From an uncultured Lachnospiraceae bacterium (GTDB lineage Bacteria > Bacillota > Clostridia > Lachnospirales > Lachnospiraceae): a DNA stretch of 20,861 nt. Position 1 is the stretch's first letter. The number at the start of each line of letters is the position of its first letter. The position numbers and the translations under genes were made by a program. The notes below the pieces were generated by a model. The model saw only the letters and a list, made by a program, of their open reading frames with translations, did no database searches and had not been told where the DNA came from. The stretch is taken from assembly GCA_910577765.1 (NCBI GenBank), contig CAJTOV010000063.1, positions 1-20,861 on the forward strand, written 5' to 3'. Below, piece by piece: positions 15,047 to 20,861 of this stretch.

Positions 15047-16069
15047 TTACCCTCTGCTGTTTTCTCCAAATTTGTGGGAATAAAGCTCCCGCAGCCCGGG
15101 CTGAAGCCAGTGCCGTCCCTGGACATCTGTCCGGTCCAGCATCGCGGCATAAGTAGGGGTATCCAGCTCCGGTATGGTTCCAAGCGTCAGCAGTGCATGA
15201 CAGTTGTAGCAGTGTGCGATGGGACAACGGGTGCCGATTGCCTCAAAAGGAACTTCCTCATCCGGGTCTGCATAGAGATTATAGTAATCCATTTCTCTGG
15301 GAACCGGTGCACCGTCACATTTGCGCATATTCCCGGTAGCAAGCTCCAGGGAAAATGACCAGTCACCTGCATAGCAGTACTCATGGTGGGGGATTCCAAA
15401 TTCACGGATCTTATAATCAAATTTTTCCGAATCAAATACTCCCCAGGTTTTCCGGTACTCTTCCCTGGACAGTTCTGTCAGAAGACGAAGTTCCCTGGTT
15501 GTGGTATCCCTGGCTACCGTAATATGGGGCCAGGCACCCAGACGTTCCTCAAATAGCTTCTTAATATCCGGGATATATGGAATCAGCCGGTCATGGGGGG
15601 TGATATCAATGGAAAAAGAACAGCCTGCCTGCCTTACCTTATCTATATTGGCAAAGAAACGCTCCATGGTTTTTGTCCGTAACAGTTCAAAATACTGGAA
15701 AGAAAACTTGAAATACAGCATATCAAACAGCCCATGGTCCAGGTCCATAAGACGGTCAAAGGTGGTGTCCGGCGTCCCGTTGGTTACCACAGCTACATTG
15801 TGGCCTTCCTCCAGAATCACCTGGATCACCGGGACAATTGCCGGCGACAGCATGGTCTCTCCTCCTGCACACAGATTGAACAGACAGATTCCGCCCAGAC
15901 GTTCCTTACGGATCGCCCTTCGGAATGTGTCCAGTGGGCAGGGCATCTCAAATAAGGTTCCGTTAAATTTCTTCTTCAAGGTTATATAACAGTATTCGCA
16001 ACGGAAATTGCAGGTTTCTGTCGGAACATAGCAGTTAATGAATCGTTTTAATCTCAGTTCTTCTTTCAT
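15047..16069 (-). CDS. Radical SAM protein with extra C-terminal cysteines
   Basis: The cluster motif is Cys20-x3-Cys24-x2-Cys27 (CNFRCEYC), and CAGGET near residue 70 provides the GGE motif. A C-terminal set Cys232, Cys251, Cys282, Cys287, Cys290 (ATGNMRKCDG, RCPIAHCYNC) resembles a SPASM or twitch domain, so further Fe-S clusters are expected. The protein has 340 residues. Its start lies inside the end of the upstream pyruvyltransferase-like gene (35-base overlap), with GGGAG 10 bases before the ATG. The deacetylase homologue follows 8 bases after its stop, so the two are probably partners. The chemistry on this glycan is not known from sequence. Confidence 0.83.
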   Translation of the reverse strand: MKEELRLKRFINCYVPTETCNFRCEYCYITLKKKFNGTLFEMPCPLDTFRRAIRKERLGGICLFNLCAGGETMLSPAIVPVIQVILEEGHNVAVVTNGTPDTTFDRLMDLDHGLFDMLYFKFSFQYFELLRTKTMERFFANIDKVRQAGCSFSIDITPHDRLIPYIPDIKKLFEERLGAWPHITVARDTTTRELRLLTELSREEYRKTWGVFDSEKFDYKIREFGIPHHEYCYAGDWSFSLELATGNMRKCDGAPVPREMDYYNLYADPDEEVPFEAIGTRCPIAHCYNCHALLTLGTIPELDTPTYAAMLDRTDVQGRHWLQPGLRELYSHKFGENSRG

Positions 16070-17372
16070 ATCCGGTTTTCTCCCTTATCTTTTCTGCAAG
16101 CTGGTCATAATATCCGGAAAACATGCTTTGATCATAGGTACCCCGCCCGTACATCAGCAGTTTCCGGATCTCCTGCCCCAAATCCTCTCCTGGTCTGCAA
16201 AGGTGTATGTATGGTAAATTCTCAATCCATGTGTATACACCGGAAACCTTGTGGGACAGATTGTCAAAAGCCAGGCAGGGCGTCCCGGTAATGGCACAAA
16301 GAATCATACCATGCAGCGTGTCTGTGACCACCAGCTTTGCTGCCTGAAACTGCTCTGCTTTTCCGGCAATTTCCCCGGACCTGGCAGGAATGGAAAAGCA
16401 GTGTCCTGTATGCATAAGGGTATACTGGTACCCGATTCCCATCCCATCCAGTATGTGGGTCATCCCGGATTTATCCCGGTTATCCAGAACGCATTCCTTA
16501 TCCCTTCTAAGACAGAGAAGAATGCCGCTGCCTTCCTCGTTTTCACTGCACAGATTCATGGACAGGGCCATATCCGGAACCAGCATCAAATGCACCTGTT
16601 CTCCCAGAAGTCTTTCCATCTGTATGAAGGATTGTTTTTCTCTCAGACAGATGGTTAGATTTTTGTGACTCCCATAGATTTCCACCGTTTTTTGAAGCTC
16701 TGCCCTGCCCCGTTGATTTTCTTCAAAAAAGATTGTCTGAGGCATAATGATCACGGGATTTTCCGGATACTCCCTAAGGATTTCCCGGACATTCATTTCG
16801 CCATTGTACAGCCATAAGGAACCCAGGAACCCGCCGCCTGTAATGAGAATAACATCTTCCTTCCTGACAGACTTCCGGATTCGTTTGTGAAACCACAGAT
16901 ATTCGATATCCGTGATTTCTATTACTTCACATTCCGGAAAATATTTTTCCAGAAACCGAAGTTCTGCAATAGAAATCAGATGGTCTCCCACATTGTCATG
17001 TTCCGGCGAATTAAACAGAAAGATTCGCTTTTGCCGGGATTCCTGTTCCACGGCCTCCAGATGGACCGGCAGTTTTTCGTGCTCCCCCCAAAGGCCCAGA
17101 CAGTCCACAAGCACCTTGCATTCAACCCCCATATCTGTCATCTGTTTTCGGATTTCCTGTATCACATAAGGATCTCCCACTGCAATCAGGACACAAGGGT
17201 CTCCCAGGGTCCGGATCTTCTCCGGAGAGATGCACAGAATTCCGTCTCCCATGGGAAAGGTTCCCCATATGTGTTCTCCATTGTCTGAAAAATACCGGGG
17301 CTTAAAATATTTCCGGATCAGTTTCCAGTTGTTCTGCATGCAAATGCCTACCCCAAACACGATGTTTGTCAT
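16035..17372 (-). CDS. Polysaccharide pyruvyltransferase-family protein with N-terminal Rossmann module
   Basis: The C-terminal two thirds match the polysaccharide pyruvyltransferase family: the N-x-G-D motif (Asn127-Asp130, PEHDNVGDHL), ILITGGGFLG, PVIIMPQTIFF, and DTLHGMILCAITGTPCLAF near the end. Members add pyruvate ketals from phosphoenolpyruvate or act as related GT-B enzymes. The first about 95 residues are an added module (VFGVGICMQNNWKLI, YFSDNGEHIWG, CISPEKI, CVLIAVGDPYV) similar to the Rossmann modules in two other proteins here. The length, 445 residues, reflects that fusion. Start ATG 17372 overlaps the preceding stop as ATGA. The true donor is uncertain. Confidence 0.82.
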   Translation of the reverse strand: MTNIVFGVGICMQNNWKLIRKYFKPRYFSDNGEHIWGTFPMGDGILCISPEKIRTLGDPCVLIAVGDPYVIQEIRKQMTDMGVECKVLVDCLGLWGEHEKLPVHLEAVEQESRQKRIFLFNSPEHDNVGDHLISIAELRFLEKYFPECEVIEITDIEYLWFHKRIRKSVRKEDVILITGGGFLGSLWLYNGEMNVREILREYPENPVIIMPQTIFFEENQRGRAELQKTVEIYGSHKNLTICLREKQSFIQMERLLGEQVHLMLVPDMALSMNLCSENEEGSGILLCLRRDKECVLDNRDKSGMTHILDGMGIGYQYTLMHTGHCFSIPARSGEIAGKAEQFQAAKLVVTDTLHGMILCAITGTPCLAFDNLSHKVSGVYTWIENLPYIHLCRPGEDLGQEIRKLLMYGRGTYDQSMFSGYYDQLAEKIREKTGYERRTEIKTIH

Positions 17373-18505
17373 ACGGCCCCATCCCTTTCTTTCTCAAGGG
17401 GAATCATGGCCTTAACGGTTTCCGCATACCGCTCTCTGGTCCGTTTTCTGCTCAAGGCCCCCTGCTTCCCAAGCCATCCCCCATGAAAATAATGAATGGA
17501 AAATGTATTTTCTGTAATGTGTTCTGTTCCACTGCTGTAATTGTAAGGAGAAAAATATTCCGAGGCATATACGGTCAGCCCATCCACCGTTTCCGTCCGG
17601 TTCTCTATATGCAGTCCCTTTTTCATCAAAGGCGCAGTCTCGTAATATCCGCTGGCTTCTGTATTCAGTATTCCGTTATCTTTCACAAAAGCCTCATGCT
17701 TCCGGAATTCCAGCAACTGGCCTACCATACTGGCATGCTGCCTGCATCCTGACCCTCCGCCGAAATTCACATGCCCCCATTCTTCTCTTCCACAGAAGGC
17801 ATTCTGGTATCTTAAAGGTTCCAGACTTTTCAGTATCTCCACATCAGTGTCAAAATAGAATCCACCATATTCATACAGAACTTCCAGACGGACCACATCC
17901 GGGATAAATGCCCATTTTCCCGCCTGGGCTGCTTCCTTTGTATACCGGTATTTTGCCAGATCAAAATTGCTTTCATTCCAGCAGATAAACTCATAATCCG
18001 GACAATAGTTCTTCCAGCTGTCTATACAGTTCCGGAATTTCTCCGGCATAGGCCTTCCGGAAAACCAGCAATAGTGAATCCGTTTGGGAATTAAGGGATC
18101 TTCACTTTCCACCCGGATGCTTCCCGGCATGCTTCCTCTGGCCAGCTGCATCACCGGTGCCACAAAACACAGATGTTCCTTTAGCTGTTCTATGCCATTG
18201 AGCTGTTCCATACTGGATATGAAATCTCCATTGGTGATTACAATCACCATATCTTTTCTGGCGTTTCCTGCAAGCCATGCTGGCGGCCGAATCCGGATAC
18301 TCCTGGTGAACAGTTCCACGTTTTCTCCCTGTTTAGATACATTGCTGTCGATAAATGCATCCACTGAATCATCCAGACAAAACCGGTTACACAGATAGGG
18401 GATCAGGACTTTTCCAATGGCTCCGGCTCCCCAGAATATGATTCTCTGTTTTTTCTTCTTTACATAATCCGCAAAGTCCTCAAAAGAACTGTTTACGATT
18501 TTCAT
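17369..18505 (-). CDS. GT32-like glycosyltransferase with N-terminal Rossmann module
   Basis: Residues 1 to about 125 form a Rossmann-like module (RIIFWGAGAIGKVLIPYL, VDAFIDSN, MVIVITNGDF). From about 139 a GT-A domain of the capsular/GT32 sugar transferase type follows: IPKRIHYCWFSG, KWAFIPDVVRLEVLYEYGG, and the metal/nucleotide-sugar DxD motif FDTD (Asp219-Asp221). The protein has 378 residues and no membrane helix, so it acts in the cytosol or at the inner membrane face. AGGTG lies just before the start. It is the first enzyme gene after the recombinase-like gene. Donor and acceptor are unknown. Confidence 0.83.
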   Translation of the reverse strand: MKIVNSSFEDFADYVKKKKQRIIFWGAGAIGKVLIPYLCNRFCLDDSVDAFIDSNVSKQGENVELFTRSIRIRPPAWLAGNARKDMVIVITNGDFISSMEQLNGIEQLKEHLCFVAPVMQLARGSMPGSIRVESEDPLIPKRIHYCWFSGRPMPEKFRNCIDSWKNYCPDYEFICWNESNFDLAKYRYTKEAAQAGKWAFIPDVVRLEVLYEYGGFYFDTDVEILKSLEPLRYQNAFCGREEWGHVNFGGGSGCRQHASMVGQLLEFRKHEAFVKDNGILNTEASGYYETAPLMKKGLHIENRTETVDGLTVYASEYFSPYNYSSGTEHITENTFSIHYFHGGWLGKQGALSRKRTRERYAETVKAMIPLEKERDGAV

Positions 18506-18525
18506 AAGTCACCTGCATCCCCATT

Positions 18526-19134
18526 TCACGATTGTTCCAGATTTCCGCGCATCTCCTTCACCTTCTTATAAAACACCGTCCGGCTGACCCCGCACAGCCT
18601 GGCCGCCTCGGTGCCTGTGATCTCCTTGGACACCCACTGGTTATAGATCTGGGTGAAGTTGTCCGGCATCTGCTTGGCCGGCCTGCCGAACTTGATGCCT
18701 TTCTGTCTGGCCTCTGCGATGCCTTCCCGCTGGCGGCTTCTCCGGACATTGTTATCGCTGTCTGCCACGTAGTCCAGCAGGGAGTAGACCACATCCGCCA
18801 CCAGAAGCCCGTACTGGGACTTGCCCCGGCGGGTATCCACCTGGGGCAGATCCAGGGCGATTACATCCACCCGCTTCTCCCGAGTAAGATACCGCCACTG
18901 TTCCTTTACCTCCGCGTAGCTGTCCCCCAGGACAGACAGACTGCTCAGGTACAGAAGGTCTCCGCTTTCCAGCTTTTTCAGCAGTTTCGTATACCTGGGA
19001 AAGATTCTGTGGTTCTTTGGCACGTTGTCAATATAGATATCTTCCTCCGCCACCTGCATCTCTGCCAGCAGGCAGCGGATCTCCTCCTCATTGTCATCGG
19101 GAGAGGTTCTGCCGTAGGCGTATATCCTGCCCAT
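18526..19134 (-). CDS. Serine recombinase-like protein with degenerate active site; probable regulator
   Basis: A 202-residue protein laid out like a resolvase/invertase: N-terminal catalytic domain, long helix (RRSRQREGIAEARQKGIKFGRPAK), and C-terminal helix-turn-helix (EITGTEAARLCGVSRTVFYKKVKEM). Arg9 and the nucleophile-position Ser11 remain (YAYGRTS), but the usual LDRLGRS block reads LSVLGDS. By alignment this replaces Asp67, Arg68 and Arg71 of gamma-delta resolvase with Ser, Val and Asp. The two arginines are needed for strand cleavage, so recombination is doubtful while DNA binding should remain. As first gene of the glycan operon, below palindromic sites, it may control its own operon. 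AGGAGG lies 6 bases before the ATG. Higher GC than the following genes. Confidence 0.85.
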   Translation of the reverse strand: MGRIYAYGRTSPDDNEEEIRCLLAEMQVAEEDIYIDNVPKNHRIFPRYTKLLKKLESGDLLYLSSLSVLGDSYAEVKEQWRYLTREKRVDVIALDLPQVDTRRGKSQYGLLVADVVYSLLDYVADSDNNVRRSRQREGIAEARQKGIKFGRPAKQMPDNFTQIYNQWVSKEITGTEAARLCGVSRTVFYKKVKEMRGNLEQS

Positions 19135-19157
19135 GGGAGCCCTCCTTTCATTGGATT

Positions 19158-19190
19158 TTTGTTGAAATAAAGTATACTTTTTTCAACAAA
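19158..19190. promoter_or_regulatory. Near-perfect 33-base palindrome (site I) before the recombinase-like gene
   Basis: TTTGTTGAAA(T)AAAGTA (19158-19174) is the reverse complement of 19175-19190 except for one extra T. The core AAAGTATACTTT is a perfect 12-base palindrome. It lies 24-56 bases upstream of the gene start, and size and symmetry fit a serine-recombinase dimer site. On the minus strand TATACT (19176-19171) inside it could serve as a -10 element, so binding could block transcription. Confidence 0.7.
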
Positions 19191-19261
19191 TTTAACGTAT
19201 CGGAAATATTGTAGAAAATAGCATAAAAAACCATTAATCTTTTTTAAAAACATGACGATAT

Positions 19262-19267
19262 AGTCAA
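19262..19267 (-). promoter_or_regulatory. Candidate -35 element in the operon promoter region
   Basis: On the minus strand TTGACT matches five of six bases of the -35 consensus. No good -10 hexamer lies 16-18 bases downstream, so it may not be used. Other -10-like candidates on this strand are TACAAT about 50 bases further down and TATACT inside palindrome I. The real start site is unknown. Confidence 0.25.
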
Positions 19268-19298
19268 AGAATAAGGTTGTTTTGCAGACACAAAATTC

Positions 19299-19326
19299 AG
19301 TTTAAAAAAGTATGAGTTTTTAAACT
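19299..19326. promoter_or_regulatory. 28-base palindrome (site II)
   Basis: AGTTTAAAAA (19299-19308) and TTTTTAAACT (19317-19326) are exact reverse complements around an 8-base spacer. Its left half, GTTTAAAAAAGTA, matches one half of site I (GTTGAAAAAAGTA) at 12 of 13 bases. The centres of the two sites are about 138 bases apart, close to 13 helical turns. It probably binds the same protein as site I. Confidence 0.6.
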
Positions 19327-19398
19327 ATCTGTTTTCCCTTGTATAATGGGCATCTCCGCCGTTTTTTCACCTTTCTCCTCCCACTGTTTTCAGACAAC

Positions 19399-19439
19399 AA
19401 AAAAACAGCCACAGGCTCTTTTTCCTGTCGCTGTTTTTT
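19399..19439 (-). terminator. Intrinsic terminator of the chrA pair
   Basis: ACAGCCACAGG (19405-19415) pairs with CCTGTCGCTGT (19424-19434) with a single mismatch and an 8-base loop. It is flanked by an A-run (19399-19405) and a T-run (to 19439), so it works in both directions. On the minus strand it lies about 75 bases past the chrA stop and would insulate the glycan operon from chrA transcription. Confidence 0.8.
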
Positions 19440-19515
19440 GATATCCCATATTAAAAAATGTAAATTATCAGGTTACCCTATACCGGACCATATCCGTATG
19501 ACGCTGGTGATACCC

Positions 19516-20124
19516 TCAGGCCACCACCCCAAACTGGCACACAACCCCCACCACTGCCGAAAGCAGGATAAAGTAAACCGGGTGAAGCTTCTTGGTTTTT
19601 CCGCAGTATCTGGTCAGATACAGCAGCACTGCTGCCAGAGCCACCTGCCCTATGTTGCATTTTCCTGCGGAAAAAAGCTGGTAGATGTTTTCTACCCGGA
19701 AAAAAGCAATCAGGATAATACTGATCCCCGCTGCCCCGATGAGCCCGGTGGAGGCAGGACGCAGCCCATAGAAGGCGGCTTCCACATACTTGCTTTCCCG
19801 GAATTTCTGGAGTACCCTGGCAATGATCAGGATCACGATCACCGACGGCAGCACCAGGCCTACCGTAGCATCCACGGCCCCCAGGATTCCCCCGGCCACC
19901 CCGTAATGCTGTAATCCCACGGTGTAGCCCACATAGGTAGCCATGTTGACCCCCAGGGGACCTGGGGTGCTCTCTGCCACCGCGATCATGTCCGCCAGTT
20001 GTCCGAAGGTGAACCAGCCGGTCTTGGATACCATATTCTGGAGAAACGGAACCGTTGCCATGCCGCCTCCCACACTGAAAAGTCCTGTCTTGAAAAATTC
20101 ATAAAATAACTGTAGATAGACCAT
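19516..20124 (-). CDS. chrA: ChrA-type chromate transporter, short-chain subunit (second gene)
   Basis: A half-length CHR-family membrane protein of 202 residues. The family signature FFKTGLFSVGGGMATVPFL opens the protein and is followed by MIAVAESTPGPLGVNMATYVGY. Several hydrophobic segments follow (LVLPSVIVILIIARVL, GAAGISIILIAFF, LAAVLLYLTRY, VYFILLSAVVGVV), about five or six in all. Short-chain CHR proteins work as pairs encoded by adjacent genes, and the partner is 15 bases upstream. The family exports chromate in some bacteria; in gut-type Clostridia the natural substrate is not established. A GGGGGG run lies about 10 bases before the start. Confidence 0.92.
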   Translation of the reverse strand: MVYLQLFYEFFKTGLFSVGGGMATVPFLQNMVSKTGWFTFGQLADMIAVAESTPGPLGVNMATYVGYTVGLQHYGVAGGILGAVDATVGLVLPSVIVILIIARVLQKFRESKYVEAAFYGLRPASTGLIGAAGISIILIAFFRVENIYQLFSAGKCNIGQVALAAVLLYLTRYCGKTKKLHPVYFILLSAVVGVVCQFGVVA

Positions 20125-20139
20125 GTTCCCAATCCCCCC

Positions 20140-20700
20140 TTATTCGTTGGCCGGCGCCTTTTTATCCGGAATCTTCTTAACCTGAAGCAGAATTCCGGCA
20201 ACCGCTGCCAGAATCACATAAACCACCGGCGACAGATCCAGGAATACGGAACCCAGAAGCACTACCCCGAAGATCACCAGGGCCGTGCCGTCCTTTACCG
20301 CTGATTTCCACAGCTTCACCACTGCGTTGAAGATCAGTACACACACGCACACCCGGATGCCTGCAAATGCATTCTGCACCCACATAAGCTCCGAGAAATT
20401 GCTGATCAGGGCCGCGATCACCGTGATAATCACCAGGGAAGGGAACACCATTCCCGCCGTGGCTACTGCCGCTCCCAGGGTGCCCCGGATCTTGCTCCCC
20501 AGAAAGGTAGACACATTGACCGCAATGACCCCGGGCGTACACTGTCCGATGGCATAATAATCCATCAGTTCCTCCGGCTCTGCCCACTTCTTGTTCTCAC
20601 ACACCTCCCGCTCCAGAATCGGAAGCATGGCATACCCTCCCCCGAAGGTCATGACTCCCACCCTGGCAAAGGTGACAAACAGTTCCATCAAAACATTCAT
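20140..20700 (-). CDS. chrA: ChrA-type chromate transporter, short-chain subunit (first gene)
   Basis: A half-length CHR-family membrane protein. The frame is open to 20799, but AGAGG lies 7 bases before ATG 20700 and homology begins there: MNVLMELFVTFARVGVMTFGGG is the CHR signature with its first hydrophobic segment (186 residues). Next come YYAIGQCTPGVIAVNVSTFLG and hydrophobic segments such as GMVFPSLVIITVIAALI and VIFGVVLLGSVFL, then a basic tail (KKIPDKKAP). It pairs with the CHR gene 15 bases downstream, and the two probably insert in opposite orientations. No ChrB or other regulator is visible; the 161 bases upstream hold no gene. Confidence 0.92.
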   Translation of the reverse strand: MNVLMELFVTFARVGVMTFGGGYAMLPILEREVCENKKWAEPEELMDYYAIGQCTPGVIAVNVSTFLGSKIRGTLGAAVATAGMVFPSLVIITVIAALISNFSELMWVQNAFAGIRVCVCVLIFNAVVKLWKSAVKDGTALVIFGVVLLGSVFLDLSPVVYVILAAVAGILLQVKKIPDKKAPANE

Positions 20701-20861
20701 TGGAATCCTCTCTTTCCTGGAAGCGCCGCAGCCATGCCTGTATTGACCTGGAAACAGCCGCTGCACAGCTTCCACCCGTTCTCCATATGACAAGTTCATG
20801 GGGCGTGGAAAACCGGACGGAAACAGACGTCAAGCTGGCTTGTAAGACTGTTTTTGTCCAG

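Noticed and set aside
19158..19326. Invertible promoter segment bounded by inverted repeats
   Set aside because: The two sites are each palindromic and share a half-site but are not clear copies of each other, and the adjacent recombinase lacks catalytic residues; inversion is not supported, although another recombinase could act in trans.
19339..19914. Plus-strand ORF of 191 codons with a TATAAT upstream (19342-19347)
   Set aside because: It runs through the terminator hairpin and then antisense to chrA, and has no recognisable domain. The TATAAT has only a weak -35 partner (TTTAAA).
148..20819. 13-base identical sequence GGAAAACCGGACG at 148-160 and 20807-20819, same orientation, possible island boundary repeats
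   Set aside because: A match of this length is expected by chance in a 20-kb window, and neither copy lies at a gene end or tRNA that would mark an attachment site.
1..20861. CRISPR arrays, tRNA or rRNA genes, insertion sequences
   Set aside because: I saw no regularly spaced direct repeats, no tRNA-like cloverleaf ends, no rRNA-like sequence and no transposase reading frame.

Overview
The window looks like a chromosome segment from an anaerobic Firmicute of the Clostridia, most likely Lachnospiraceae (Clostridium/Enterocloster/Hungatella-like). The evidence is strong GGAGG-type ribosome binding sites, the acetate-fermentation pair pduL-ackA, a TmcAL protein, and a moderately GC-rich backbone interrupted by a lower-GC polysaccharide-type cluster. 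No database search was possible, so the taxon is an inference.

Left flank (1-3950): pduL and ackA form a minus-strand pair (acetyl-CoA to acetyl-phosphate to acetate plus ATP). Divergent from them is tmcAL, whose protein uses acetate and ATP to modify tRNA-Met and here carries an unusual 13-residue tandem repeat. Next comes a small unit with its own promoter, a 45-51 codon ORF, and a long hairpin shared with the convergent operon.

Centre (3962-19134): sixteen minus-strand genes with short gaps or overlaps, read from 19134 down to 3962, probably form one operon. It opens with a serine-recombinase-like protein that has lost key catalytic residues and sits below two palindromes sharing a half-site. 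Then follow a GT32-type glycosyltransferase, a polysaccharide pyruvyltransferase-family protein, a radical SAM protein, a NodB-like deacetylase, a Rossmann protein, a DegT aminotransferase, a hexapeptide acyltransferase, a second DegT aminotransferase, a WlbB/WbpD-like N-acetyltransferase, a radical SAM/SPASM protein, a WlbA-like oxidoreductase, a CgeB-like glycosyltransferase, and the trio amidotransferase-HisH-HisF. The oxidoreductase, aminotransferase, acetyltransferase and trio match much of the route to 2-acetamido-3-acetamidino uronic acids known from Pseudomonas O-antigen. The 6-dehydrogenase and 2-epimerase of that route are not in the window. No protein of the operon shows a membrane segment or signal peptide, and there is no flippase, polymerase or phosphoglycosyltransferase. 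The glycan may therefore be built in the cytosol on a protein such as flagellin or a spore-surface protein; this is inference.

Right flank (19135-20861): the operon's AT-rich promoter region (19135-19380), a clear terminator hairpin, and two half-size ChrA-type chromate transporter genes on the minus strand. The last 160 bases hold only the leader of the chrA pair; I see no other gene there. The first 277 bases hold no gene, only two hairpins. The stretch 19135-19515 is non-coding and holds the palindromes, promoter candidates and the chrA terminator.
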